A stretch of 64,000 nucleotides of DNA, taken from Bordetella parapertussis. GTDB lineage: Bacteria > Pseudomonadota > Gammaproteobacteria > Burkholderiales > SG8-39. Location: positions 1 through 64,000 of the forward strand of contig CAMAXP010000020.1 of NCBI GenBank assembly GCA_945862265.1, in the 5' to 3' direction. Below, in pieces: positions 19,059 to 27,416 of this stretch; position 1 is the stretch's first letter, and every line of letters starts with the position of its first letter. The notes beneath the pieces are model-generated. The model was not told where the DNA came from, did not search any database, and saw only the letters and a list, made by a program, of their open reading frames with translations. The position numbers and the translations under genes were made by a program.

Positions 19059-20279
19059 ATGAACGATTCGGCAGGAAAACTTCCCGTGCTGGTCGCCGGC
19101 GGCGGCATCGGCGGCCTCGCCGCAGCCCTCGCCCTGACGCGCCAGGGCTTCGAGGTGACGGTGCTTGAGCAGGCGCCCGAGATCGGCGAGATCGGCGCCG
19201 GCATCCAGCTCGGCCCCAACGCGTTCCACGCCTTCGACGCGCTGGGCGTCGGCGACAAGACCCGGGCCCGCGCCGTCTACACCGACTACATGGTGATGCA
19301 CGACGCGATCGACGAAACCCAGGTCGGGAAGATCCCCACGGGCGAAGCCTTCCTCAAGCGCTTCGGCAACCCGTATGCGGTGATCCATCGCGTGGACGTA
19401 CACATGTCACTGCTCGAGGGCGCGCAGGAAACCGGCAAGGTCGAGATCCTCACCTCCACCCGCGCAGCGCGAATCGAACAGGATGCGAACGGCGCCACGA
19501 TCATCGACCAGAACGGCAGGGCCCACCGCGGCCTCGCGGTGATCGGCGCCGACGGCGTGAAGTCAGTGGTGCGCGCGCAATACGTCAACGATCCAGCCCG
19601 CATCACCGGCCACGTGGTGTATCGCGCCGTCGTCGACAAAAAGGACTTCCCCGCCGACCTGCAGTGGAACGCCGCGAGCATCTGGGTCGGTCCCAACTGC
19701 CACCTCGTGCACTACCCGCTGCGCGGCGGCGAGCAGTACAACGTCGTGGTGACCTTCCACAGCAGGAAGCAGGAAAAGTGGGGCGTCACCGAAGGCAGCA
19801 AGGAGGAAGTACAGAGCTACTTCCAGGACATCTGCCCGAAAGCGCGCCAATTGATCGACCTGCCCAAGTCATGGAAGCGCTGGGCCACCGCCGACCGCGA
19901 GCCGATCGGCCGCTGGTCATTCGACCGCGTTACGCTGCTCGGCGACGCCGCACACCCGACCACGCAGTACATGGCGCAGGGCGCGTGCATGGCGCTCGAG
20001 GATGCGGTGACCCTTGGCGAGGCGCTGCGCAAGCACGACAACGATTTCGGCAAGGCCTTCGACCTCTACCAGCGCGCTCGCGTCGCCCGCACGGCGCGCA
20101 TCGTGCTGTCCGGCCGCGAGATGGGCCGCATTTACCACGCCAAGGGTGTGGAACGCCTGGTGCGCAACGACCTGTGGCGCGGCCGCACGCCGGAGCGCTA
20201 CTACGACGCGATGGAATGGCTCTACGGATGGAACGTCGGCAACTGCCTGTCCGCCGCAGAAAACTTTCCCGCCCGATGA
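19059..20279 (+). CDS. 3-hydroxybenzoate 6-hydroxylase-like FAD monooxygenase
   Basis: The 406-residue flavoprotein hydroxylase has the FAD Rossmann motif VAGGGIGGLAAALALTRQG near the N-terminus, GADGVKSVVR (DG motif, about residue 165) and GDAAHPTTQYMAQGACMALED (about 287-307). The C-terminal part resembles 3-hydroxybenzoate 6-monooxygenases, which make gentisate from 3-hydroxybenzoate. No gentisate dioxygenase is in the window, so the substrate remains a prediction. Its TGA overlaps the tsaE ATG as ATGA, and it lies 27 nt from the divergent queG start. Salicylate-hydroxylase-type activity is an alternative. Confidence 0.78.
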   Translation: MNDSAGKLPVLVAGGGIGGLAAALALTRQGFEVTVLEQAPEIGEIGAGIQLGPNAFHAFDALGVGDKTRARAVYTDYMVMHDAIDETQVGKIPTGEAFLKRFGNPYAVIHRVDVHMSLLEGAQETGKVEILTSTRAARIEQDANGATIIDQNGRAHRGLAVIGADGVKSVVRAQYVNDPARITGHVVYRAVVDKKDFPADLQWNAASIWVGPNCHLVHYPLRGGEQYNVVVTFHSRKQEKWGVTEGSKEEVQSYFQDICPKARQLIDLPKSWKRWATADREPIGRWSFDRVTLLGDAAHPTTQYMAQGACMALEDAVTLGEALRKHDNDFGKAFDLYQRARVARTARIVLSGREMGRIYHAKGVERLVRNDLWRGRTPERYYDAMEWLYGWNVGNCLSAAENFPAR

Positions 20280-20758
20280 CACAACCCGCGCCGCGCCTGC
20301 CCCTCGCTTCCGAAGAGGCCACCCTTGCCCTGGGGGCGGCGCTCGCCAAGGGCGCCCTGCCCGGACGGGTCCTGTTCCTCTCGGGCGACCTCGGGGCGGG
20401 CAAAACCACGCTGGTCCGCGGCCTCCTGCGGGCCCTCGGCTGGACGGGGCGGGTCAAAAGCCCGACCTACGCGCTGGTTGAACTTTATGCACTTTCTCGG
20501 TTAAACTTGTATCACTTTGATTTTTATCGGTTCAAGGACCGCGAGGAATGGGTGAGCTCGGGTTTCCGGGATCACTTCAACCCGGAGTCTTTATGCATTG
20601 TCGAGTGGCCGGAGATGGCCGAAGGCCTGCTGTCTCCGCCCGACCTGCACGTCACGCTCGAAATCGCCGAACCTGGGCGCCGAGCGGGCTTTGTTGCGCA
20701 CTCCGCCGCTGGGCGGGAATGGCGCTCCACGGCCTTGGCCTCGTTGCTGCGCTTCTAA
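20276..20758 (+). CDS. tsaE: tRNA threonylcarbamoyladenosine ATPase TsaE
   Basis: TsaE is the ATPase partner of TsaB/TsaD in forming t6A37 on tRNAs. The 160-residue product has the Walker A FLSGDLGAGKTTLVRGLLR, the PTYALVELY segment and the conserved CIVEWPE. The start overlaps the upstream monooxygenase stop by 4 nt, and its 3' end overlaps amiC by 40 nt, so translation is tightly packed. Size matches the family. Confidence 0.94.
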   Translation: MTQPAPRLPLASEEATLALGAALAKGALPGRVLFLSGDLGAGKTTLVRGLLRALGWTGRVKSPTYALVELYALSRLNLYHFDFYRFKDREEWVSSGFRDHFNPESLCIVEWPEMAEGLLSPPDLHVTLEIAEPGRRAGFVAHSAAGREWRSTALASLLRF

Positions 20759-22014
20759 CAGCACTCGTCACTGCGGCACCGGCCTTCGCGGCCGACCAGA
20801 TCGTCGCCACGCGAATCTGGCCCGCGCCCGACTACACCCGCGTCACGCTCGAATCGAAGAACGAGATCAAGTACTCGCTGTTCTCGCTGAACAACCCCGA
20901 GCGGCTGGTGCTCGACCTCGAAGGCATCGAGATGAGCGCGGTGCTCTCCGACCTCAATAACAAGGTCACACCTGACGACCCGTACATCGCAAAGCTGCGC
21001 GTAGCGGTCAACCGGCCCGGCGTCACGCGTGTCGTCCTCGACCTCAAGGCCGTGGTGAAGGCGCAGGCTTTCGCAATCAAGCCCGTTGCCGACTATGGCC
21101 ACCGGCTGGTGCTGGACATCTACCCGGCGGTGCCCGTCGACCCCCTGCTCGCGCTGCTGCAGGACGAGGCGGCGAAGAAAGCCGCCCCTGTGGCGATTCC
21201 TCCCCCGACGGCAGAGAGTTCGCCCGCTCAGGCCGCGCCGCCGGCGCTGCCCGGCAAGGACAAGGTCGCACGCCTCGCCACCATCGTGCTCGACCCCGGC
21301 CACGGCGGCGAGGACCCGGGCGCGCGGGGGCGCGGCGGCAGCCACGAGAAGGACGTCACGCTGATCATCGCCAAGCGCCTCAAGGCGCTGATCGAGCAGG
21401 AACCGGGCCTGCGCGTGGTGATGACACGCGATTCCGACTTCTACCTCCCGCTGGCCGCGCGCGTAGAGAAGGCGCGCAAGGTGAAGGCGGACCTCTTCGT
21501 GTCGATCCATGCGGACGCCTTCGTGAAACCGCATGCGCGAGGCTCGTCCGTGTTCGCACTGTCCGAACGGCGCGCCACCTCGGAGGCTGCGCGCTGGCTG
21601 GCGAAGAAGGAAAACGACGCCGACCTGATCGGCGGCGTGAACCTCGACGTGAAGGACAAGTATCTTGCGCAGACGCTGCTCGACCTGTCGCAGACCGCGA
21701 CGATCAGCGACAGCCTGAAGCTCGGCCGCCACGTGCTGTCCGAACTCGGCGCAATCAACACCTTGCACAAGCCGCATGTGGAGCAGGCGAGCTTCGCCGT
21801 GCTGAAATCCCCGGATGTCCCCTCGATCCTCGTGGAGACGGCGTTCATCAGCAACCCGGAGGAAGAGCGGCGCCTGAACGACGAGGCTTACCAGGACAAG
21901 CTCGCGCGCGCGATCCTGAACGGCATCAAGCGCTACTTGGCGAAGAACCCGCCGCGCCCGCAGTCCCCGCTGACTGCCGCACCCGCCGAACGCACGCAGC
22001 AGGCGAAGAACTAG
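20719..22014 (+). CDS. amiC: N-acetylmuramoyl-L-alanine amidase (AmiC-like)
   Basis: This periplasmic zinc amidase cleaves septal peptidoglycan during cell separation. The 431-residue product has a signal peptide (MALHGLGLVAALL... cleaved near AFA-AD), an AMIN domain (about 25-130), a Pro/Ala linker, and an Amidase_3 domain (about 185-420) with zinc ligands in LDPGHGGEDPGARG and VSIHADAF. The ATG at 20719 is inside the tsaE end. The frame is open further upstream with an RR-W stretch, so a longer Tat-type start cannot be excluded. In relatives mutL follows directly; here about 5.4 kb intervene. Confidence 0.9.
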   Translation: MALHGLGLVAALLTALVTAAPAFAADQIVATRIWPAPDYTRVTLESKNEIKYSLFSLNNPERLVLDLEGIEMSAVLSDLNNKVTPDDPYIAKLRVAVNRPGVTRVVLDLKAVVKAQAFAIKPVADYGHRLVLDIYPAVPVDPLLALLQDEAAKKAAPVAIPPPTAESSPAQAAPPALPGKDKVARLATIVLDPGHGGEDPGARGRGGSHEKDVTLIIAKRLKALIEQEPGLRVVMTRDSDFYLPLAARVEKARKVKADLFVSIHADAFVKPHARGSSVFALSERRATSEAARWLAKKENDADLIGGVNLDVKDKYLAQTLLDLSQTATISDSLKLGRHVLSELGAINTLHKPHVEQASFAVLKSPDVPSILVETAFISNPEEERRLNDEAYQDKLARAILNGIKRYLAKNPPRPQSPLTAAPAERTQQAKN

Positions 22015-22021
22015 GCTCCCC

Positions 22022-23128
22022 TTAGGGTTTGCCTTCGCTGTCGGCCCAGTTGGGCATCAGCGCGTTGGCCGGGCGGCTCGGGTCCAGCACCTTCTTCGCG
22101 CTCTCGACGCCCGCCACCGGCAGGCCGGACGGGTCGAGCAGCCCGACCTGCACCAGCACCGAGGCCTGGTCCCAGTAGATGTGCTCGTGGCAGAGCTTGC
22201 CGCCGCGGAAGGTGATGATTCCCACCAACGCCACCTCCACATATTTCCCCGTCGGCTTCACGCCGGGCAGCATCCAGTCGATCTCGGTGTCGTGCGTGAA
22301 GCACAGCACGCCTTCGTTCACGACCCGGTCCACGCCGACCGTGCGCGAGATCGGGATGCTGCGCGAGTCCTTCGGGTTCTTCGGGATGAAGTGATGCTTG
22401 TAGAAGCGGTGCAGGTCCGCCTGCCCGTAGCCGCCCGTCAGGGTCGGCACGTGGTTGACATAGGGCGCATCGACCATGGTCTTCATCGTCGCATCGGCAT
22501 CGCGGGTGATGAACTCACAGGCCCGATGCGCCTCCCACAAGGCGGAAAGGTCGTAGATCGGCCCCATCACCTTGCGCAAAAGCCCCAGCGTGCGCGTGTA
22601 GGCCATGTCGGCGGGGGACTGGTTGTAGTCGCCGGCGCCAGGCACCGCGAAACCCGGACCCGCGCCGGGATAGGCGTAGGTCTCGATGTGGCCGAGCGCG
22701 GCGAAGTCGGCGGCCTGACTGTCCACGCCGGGAAAATGCAGCACGAGCGGCGCCTTCGAGCCGCGCGCAACGTCGATCACGCCTGACGGATCGGGGCCGC
22801 AATACGCAATCGCGCAATCGACGATCCCCTGCACCGCCGCGTGCACCGATAGGAGCGCCCCCGCACCGAAACCGAGCGCGGCCATGCGGCCCTTGCAGTT
22901 GGGCTGGGCGCGCAGGAATGCGATCGCCGCCTCGATGGAGGGGCCATCCGGCTCGAGCAGCAGGACAACGTAACCATCTTCGCCGATCCGCTCTGCAAGG
23001 GCGCGCAGCGATTCGCCGCCGTCGCCGCGCATCACCACCCCCGGGCCGCTGCCCTGCAGCGGTGCGGAAATCCACGCCTTTGCGTGACCGCCCCCCGGCG
23101 CCGGGATCCTGACTTCACTTCCCCTCAT
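22022..23128 (-). CDS. Dienelactone-hydrolase-like / SnoaL-like fusion, active site degenerate
   Basis: The 368-residue protein joins two folds. Residues about 1-185 resemble dienelactone hydrolase, and residues about 190-345 resemble the SnoaL/NTF2-like cone fold. In the first domain the nucleophile elbow reads GFGAG (86-90), with Gly88 where the usual G-x-C-x-G cysteine sits. The usual histidine segment YPGAGHGF reads YPGAGPGF, with Pro158 in place of His. Only an Asp near 136 might remain. The hydrolase half should therefore be catalytically dead, perhaps a ligand-binding or scaffolding domain, while the SnoaL half may be the working part. It is divergent from the ABC importer. Confidence 0.75.
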   Translation of the reverse strand: MRGSEVRIPAPGGGHAKAWISAPLQGSGPGVVMRGDGGESLRALAERIGEDGYVVLLLEPDGPSIEAAIAFLRAQPNCKGRMAALGFGAGALLSVHAAVQGIVDCAIAYCGPDPSGVIDVARGSKAPLVLHFPGVDSQAADFAALGHIETYAYPGAGPGFAVPGAGDYNQSPADMAYTRTLGLLRKVMGPIYDLSALWEAHRACEFITRDADATMKTMVDAPYVNHVPTLTGGYGQADLHRFYKHHFIPKNPKDSRSIPISRTVGVDRVVNEGVLCFTHDTEIDWMLPGVKPTGKYVEVALVGIITFRGGKLCHEHIYWDQASVLVQVGLLDPSGLPVAGVESAKKVLDPSRPANALMPNWADSEGKP

Positions 23129-23157
23129 GGGCCTTCTCCCGCAGAACAGAACAGTCG

Positions 23158-23187
23158 TTGACGAGGATGGAACTTACTGAGTAATGT
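23158..23187 (+). promoter_or_regulatory. Candidate sigma70 promoter of the ABC importer operon
   Basis: TTGACG at 23158-23163 and TAATGT at 23182-23187, with an 18-nt spacer, lie about 50 nt before the ATG at 23239. The -35 box is near consensus and the -10 is fair. The divergent hydrolase-like gene starts at 23128, so a regulator bound here could affect both directions. Confidence 0.45.
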
Positions 23188-23238
23188 GATGATCGCATTT
23201 TCCCGCCACCAATGATTGCATTGTCCAAGGAGTTCGCA

Positions 23239-24180
23239 ATGCCCGCCGTCCGTCCTCTTGCACGACTGCTCATCGCCCTCGCGCTCGCCACCCCCTTCGC
23301 CGCGCAGGCCCAGGAAAAAATTCGCGTCGGGCTGCTGCCGTTCTCCGAATCGCTCGGCGCGGTGCTCGCGGACAAGCAGGGCTTCTTCAAGGCCGAGGGC
23401 CTGGAGATCGAAGTCACCAAGATCAACAGCGGCGCAGTCGGCGTCCCCGTGCTGCAGGCCGGCAAGCTCGACATCATCTTCAGCAACACCGTCTCCACGC
23501 TGCAGGCGATCGAGCAGGGCCTGGATGCGGTGATCCTCGCGCCAGGCGCGGCCGTGCGCGCCAGCGGCGCCGATACGACCATCGGGCTGATGGTGCGCAA
23601 AGGTTCTTTCAAGAACGTGAAGGAACTCGAGGGCAAGCGCGTCGCGGTCAACGTCATCAACAGCACCGCCTGGCTGCACGCGATCGCCCACCTCGACGCC
23701 AAGGGGGTGGACCGCAGCAAGGTGCGGTTCCTGGAAGTGCCGTTCCCGCAGATGAACGACCCGCTGCTGAACGAGCAGGTCGACGCGATCTACCAGGTGG
23801 AGCCTTTCCGCTCGGTGCTGATGGCCACCGGCAAGGCCGAGGTGCTCGGCTACCCGTACGTGGAGACGCTGCCCAATTCGGACATCACGCAATACATCGC
23901 GCTCACCCCCTGGGTCGAGAAGCACCGCGCCACCGCGATCAAGTTTGCCCGCGCGATCATCAAGGGCGCGCAATTCGCCAACGCAAACGAAGCCGCCACG
24001 CGCGACGCCAACCTGCAGTTCACCGGACTCAACCCCGCGCTCAAGGACACGGTGATGCTGCCGCGCTTCGGCACCTCGGTCAGCGCCGCGGAGATTGCCC
24101 GCACGCAGGACATGATGATCAAGTACGGCATGATGAAGACCAAGGTCGACCTCTCGAAGCGCATCCTTGCCCTCCCCTGA
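23239..24180 (+). CDS. NMT1/THI5-like ABC substrate-binding protein
   Basis: The 313-residue periplasmic protein has a signal peptide (MPAVRPLARLLIALALATPF, cleaved near AQA) and the NMT1/SsuA-like pattern: IRVGLLPFSESLGAVLADKQ, a GFFKAEGLEIE segment and GKRVAVNVINST. It is the ligand receptor for the ATPase and permease encoded next. Family members bind sulfonates, nitrate, thiamine precursors or aromatic acids, and the ligand cannot be read from sequence. The ATG at 23239 follows AAGGAG with good spacing. Confidence 0.88.
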   Translation: MPAVRPLARLLIALALATPFAAQAQEKIRVGLLPFSESLGAVLADKQGFFKAEGLEIEVTKINSGAVGVPVLQAGKLDIIFSNTVSTLQAIEQGLDAVILAPGAAVRASGADTTIGLMVRKGSFKNVKELEGKRVAVNVINSTAWLHAIAHLDAKGVDRSKVRFLEVPFPQMNDPLLNEQVDAIYQVEPFRSVLMATGKAEVLGYPYVETLPNSDITQYIALTPWVEKHRATAIKFARAIIKGAQFANANEAATRDANLQFTGLNPALKDTVMLPRFGTSVSAAEIARTQDMMIKYGMMKTKVDLSKRILALP

Positions 24181-24193
24181 CCGGGCGCCACGG

Positions 24194-25003
24194 ATGGCCG
24201 AGTCCGGCGACCCGTTCCTGCGCATCCGGGGCGTGCACAAGTCCTACCCCGCGCCCGGGGGCAGGACTGACGCCCTGAACGGTGTCGACCTCGACATCGC
24301 ACGCGGCGACTTCCTGTCCATCGTCGGCCCCTCGGGGTGCGGCAAGTCCACCCTGCTGCAGATCGTCGCCGGGCTCGTTCCCGCCACCGAAGGCACGGTG
24401 CACCTCGAAGGCCGTCCGGTCACCGAACCGCCGGCCGAAATGATCTACGTGTTCCAGCAATACACGCGGTCGCTCTTCCCGTGGAAATCGGTGCGCGCGA
24501 ACGTGGCCTTCGGCCTGAAGAACCGGGAATCGATCTCCCGCGACGCAGTGGATACACGCACCGAGGAAATCATTGCGCTCGTGGGGCTCGCCGGCTTTGA
24601 AAACCATTTCCCGTGGCAGCTTTCGGGCGGGATGCAGCAGCGCGTGGCCATCGCGCGGGCGCTGGCCTGCCGGCCCGCCGTGCTGCTGATGGACGAACCC
24701 TTCAGCGCAGTGGACGCCCTCACCCGCGTGGGCCTGCAGGAACTGCTGCTCGGCCTGTGGCGCGAGCTCGGCCTGACGGTGATCTTCGTCACGCACGACT
24801 CCGACGAGGCGATCTACCTCTCGACGCGGGTCGTGGCGTTGAGCCGTGCGCCGGGCACGATCGGCCTCGACTTCGCGATCGACCTGCCGGGCAAGCGCGA
24901 CCAGATCACCACCCGCGCGCTCCCCGCGTACCTCGATTACCGCGCCCGAATCCTGCAACAATTGTTCGCCGCCGAGGGGCTGTCCGCCCGGGAGGCCGCA
25001 TGA
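24194..25003 (+). CDS. ABC transporter ATP-binding protein (SsuB/TauB type)
   Basis: The 269-residue ATPase has Walker [11 protein letters not shown]-loop [12 protein letters not shown], signature [15 protein letters not shown], Walker [13 protein letters not shown] and the H-loop VTHDSDEA. These fit the nitrate/sulfonate/taurine importer subfamily. The ATG at 24194 lies 13 nt after the binding-protein stop. It overlaps the permease gene by 4 nt (ATGA). Confidence 0.9.
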   Translation: MAESGDPFLRIRGVHKSYPAPGGRTDALNGVDLDIARGDFLSIVGPSGCGKSTLLQIVAGLVPATEGTVHLEGRPVTEPPAEMIYVFQQYTRSLFPWKSVRANVAFGLKNRESISRDAVDTRTEEIIALVGLAGFENHFPWQLSGGMQQRVAIARALACRPAVLLMDEPFSAVDALTRVGLQELLLGLWRELGLTVIFVTHDSDEAIYLSTRVVALSRAPGTIGLDFAIDLPGKRDQITTRALPAYLDYRARILQQLFAAEGLSAREAA

Positions 25004-25785
25004 AGTTCTCAATGCTCTGGCGCACCCGCCTGATCGGCGTGCTGTTCATCGTGCTGCTGCTGGTGCTGTGGGAGGTCGTCGCCGTCGCCAAGCTCCTGCC
25101 GGCGATGAGCTTCCCGCGCATGAGCCTGATCCTCGAAACGCTGTGGGGGCTCATTGCTTCCGGCGAGCTCTTCGCGGAACTCAAGCCCAGCATGATCCGG
25201 ATGTTCGCCGGCTACCTCGCGGGCAGCGCGCTCGGCGTGCTGGTGGGCCTGATGATGGGCAACTTCCGGTTCTTCTACAACCTGCTCGAGCCGATCACCG
25301 AATTCCTGCGGCCGATCCCGAGCCCGGCCTACATCCCGATCGTGATCCTGTTCCTCGGCATCGACGACGAGATGAAGGTCTTCATGATCGCGTTCGCGTC
25401 CTTCTTCCCGGTGCTGCTGAACACCTACAGCGGCGTGCGCAGCGTCGACCCGGTGCAACTGCAGACCGCGCGCACCTTCGGGGTCAGCGGCGGGCAGCTG
25501 CTCTGGCAGGTCGTGCTGCCGGCCTCGGCGCCCTACATCTTCACCGGCCTGCGCGTGAGCCTGGCGGTCGGCCTGATCGTCATGGTGATCAGCGAGATGG
25601 TCGCGGCGAGCAACGGCATCGGCTACTTCATCCTCGGCGCGCAACGCTCGTTCAAGATCCGCGAGATGTTCGCCGGTGTCATCACGCTGGCCGTCGTCGG
25701 CTATGCGCTCAACCGGGTGTTCCTCTACGTCGAGTCACGCGTGCTCGCGTGGCACTACGGATACACGGAGCAGCAGCGGCACTAG
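25000..25785 (+). CDS. ABC transporter permease (SsuC/TauC type)
   Basis: The 261-residue inner-membrane protein has about six hydrophobic segments and a BPD_transp_1 EAA loop around residues 146-170 (LQTARTFGVSGGQLLWQVVL). It completes the importer with the two genes upstream. The start ATG overlaps the ATPase stop. Its TAG stop overlaps the end of a leftward VOC-like remnant. Confidence 0.9.
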   Translation: MKFSMLWRTRLIGVLFIVLLLVLWEVVAVAKLLPAMSFPRMSLILETLWGLIASGELFAELKPSMIRMFAGYLAGSALGVLVGLMMGNFRFFYNLLEPITEFLRPIPSPAYIPIVILFLGIDDEMKVFMIAFASFFPVLLNTYSGVRSVDPVQLQTARTFGVSGGQLLWQVVLPASAPYIFTGLRVSLAVGLIVMVISEMVAASNGIGYFILGAQRSFKIREMFAGVITLAVVGYALNRVFLYVESRVLAWHYGYTEQQRH

Positions 25786-25833
25786 CCCTTGGGGTATTCG
25801 GCGACCTGGACGAGGTTGCCGTCCGGTTGCGGC
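25782..25833 (-). pseudogene. 3' remnant of a glyoxalase/VOC-like gene
   Basis: Reading leftward, the 16 codons before a TAG give WPQPDGNLVQVAEYPKG. DPDGNLVEVAEY-type endings are typical of glyoxalase/bleomycin-resistance (VOC) proteins. Nothing upstream continues the frame, since the ferredoxin gene occupies that position. The TAG overlaps the permease stop on the other strand. It is very short, so the identification is tentative. Confidence 0.4.
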
Positions 25834-25838
25834 CATGG

Positions 25839-26102
25839 TTATAGGTCCAGCACCAGCACTTCGGAGTTGCAGCGCGCGCAGCAGGGCATGAGATCGGTCT
25901 CCTGCTCCTTGGGCGTCAGCACGAAGTCGTTGTGCTCGGGCTCACCTTCGAGCCAAGGGGTGCGGCAGGTGCCGCAGATGCCTTCCTCGCACGAAGTCGG
26001 CAGGTCGATACCGGCATCCTGCAGCACATGGGTGATGGGGCGGTCGGCCGGGATGTCGAATTCCCGGCCGCTCTTGGCCAGGCGCACGCGGAACGGCTTC
26101 AT
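25839..26102 (-). CDS. Stand-alone plant-type [2Fe-2S] ferredoxin
   Basis: The 87-residue protein has the plant-type cluster motif CEEGICGTCRTPWLEG and the fourth cysteine in MPCCARC. It closely resembles the C-terminal ferredoxin domain of phthalate-dioxygenase/VanB-type reductases, but with no FMN or NAD domain. It could be an electron carrier for a Rieske oxygenase such as the one at 15854, or a trimmed reductase. The ATG at 26102 overlaps a TGA of an unidentified short frame upstream. No reductase gene is nearby. Confidence 0.85.
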   Translation of the reverse strand: MKPFRVRLAKSGREFDIPADRPITHVLQDAGIDLPTSCEEGICGTCRTPWLEGEPEHNDFVLTPKEQETDLMPCCARCNSEVLVLDL

Positions 26103-26247
26103 GCCTCGCCCCGCTGCACTGGATGGATGGGACCGGCCATTGCGCGGATCCTCTTCTCGGTATGGGGCCCTAGGCTAACGAGTAAGGGCCCTGCCCCGCA
26201 ACACCAAACAGCGCGGGAGGTTCTCCAGTTTTGCAAAACCGGCGTGG

Positions 26248-26751
26248 TCATTTCCGCAACATTTCCCAGAGCGCCAGCTTGCGGTCGAGCGAGAGGGCCG
26301 CATGGGCCGGACTCGTCGACGGCAGCCTGAGCGCCGGCAAGGCGCCCGCTGCTGCCGGCAGCCCCTTGAGCACATGGCGCCGATAGGCCGACTCGGCCTT
26401 GGCGCCATTGAAGAACACCGCACCGATGCGCGGGTGCGCGTCGAAGAACCCGGCAAAGTCGTTGACTGCAATCGAGCCCTCCTCGATGTCGGCGTCGAGG
26501 CTGCCCGGGCGGACGCAGGATTCGAGCACGTCCCACACCGCGATCCCGCAGGACTTCAGGCGGCGGACGCGCTTTGCGTAAGGCAGTTCCGGCCCAGCGC
26601 CGAACAGGCGGCCCATGATCGGCCAGAAGTGGTTCCTCGGATGCGCGTAGTACTGGTCGGCCGCAAGCGACGCTGCGCCAGGCATGCTGCCCAAGATCAG
26701 GACCCGCGCGTGGCGGTCCTCAAGGGGCGGAAAGCTGCGAACGCGCCGCAC
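26248..26751 (-). CDS. DNA-deoxyinosine glycosylase (UDG superfamily)
   Basis: The 167-residue protein matches the hypoxanthine-DNA glycosylase group (family 6 UDG, TIGR04274). Motif A is LGSMPGAASLAADQYYAHPR followed by NHFWPIMG; the second motif is LPSTSPAHA near residue 148. It would excise deaminated bases. The ATG at 26751 lies inside the end of dedA (32-nt overlap), so the two are translationally coupled. Length is normal for the group. Confidence 0.85.
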   Translation of the reverse strand: MRRVRSFPPLEDRHARVLILGSMPGAASLAADQYYAHPRNHFWPIMGRLFGAGPELPYAKRVRRLKSCGIAVWDVLESCVRPGSLDADIEEGSIAVNDFAGFFDAHPRIGAVFFNGAKAESAYRRHVLKGLPAAAGALPALRLPSTSPAHAALSLDRKLALWEMLRK

Positions 26752-27379
26752 GCTTCGCCCTCACATACTCCACGACCATCGGCAGGAGCGACAGCCCGAT
26801 GATCCCGAAGATCACCAGCGTCAGGTTCTTCTTCACGAAGGGCAAGTTGCCGAAGAAGTACCCTAGCAGCGTGAGCGAAATGACCCACAGCAGCGCCCCG
26901 CCGATGCAGAAAGCCAGGTAGCGCAGGTAAGGCATGTGCCCGATGCCTGCGACGAACGGGGCGAAGGTGCGCACGAAGGGCATGAAGCGCGCCATGACGA
27001 TCGTCTTGCCGCCATGCTTCTCGTAGAAGGTTCGAGTGTGATCCAGGTGCTTGCGGCTGAAGAAGAACGAGTCCTCCCAGCGGAACACCCGGGGGCCCAG
27101 CCAGCGCCCGGCCCAGTAGTTGGTGTTGTCCCCGAGGAGGGCGGCCGACACCAGCAACACGATCACCAGTTCGATGGACAAGCCGCCGGTCGCGCACAAC
27201 GCACCGACAACGAAGAGCAACGAGTCGCCCGGCAGGAAGGGCGTCACCACGAACCCCGTCTCGCAGAAGACGATCATGAAAAGCAGCACATACACCCACG
27301 TGCCGTATTGCGCCAGGAAAGCCGCGAGGTGCTTGTCGAGGTGGATGAGAAAGTCCCACGCAAAGGCGATGAGTTCCAT
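26720..27379 (-). CDS. DedA-family membrane protein
   Basis: The 219-residue protein has the VTT/DedA fold with about five hydrophobic segments and the motifs TPFLPGDSLLFVVGALCA, GDNTNYWAGRW and FMPFVRTFAPFVAG. The Arg residues in the last motif are needed for DedA function in E. coli. Members take part in membrane lipid homeostasis and lipid-carrier recycling. The ATG at 27379 is 37 nt from the divergent mutL start. It is cotranscribed with the glycosylase gene. Confidence 0.9.
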   Translation of the reverse strand: MELIAFAWDFLIHLDKHLAAFLAQYGTWVYVLLFMIVFCETGFVVTPFLPGDSLLFVVGALCATGGLSIELVIVLLVSAALLGDNTNYWAGRWLGPRVFRWEDSFFFSRKHLDHTRTFYEKHGGKTIVMARFMPFVRTFAPFVAGIGHMPYLRYLAFCIGGALLWVISLTLLGYFFGNLPFVKKNLTLVIFGIIGLSLLPMVVEYVRAKRAARSQLSAP

Positions 27380-27416
27380 GGAAGGATTGTAACTGGGGGG
27401 ACGCTATACTTCCCGC

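Noticed and set aside
26099..26160. Short minus-strand frame ending RAMAGPIHPVQRGEA whose stop overlaps the ferredoxin start
   Set aside because: The ATGA overlap suggests a former upstream partner gene, but the peptide matches no family I recognise, so it was not listed as a remnant.
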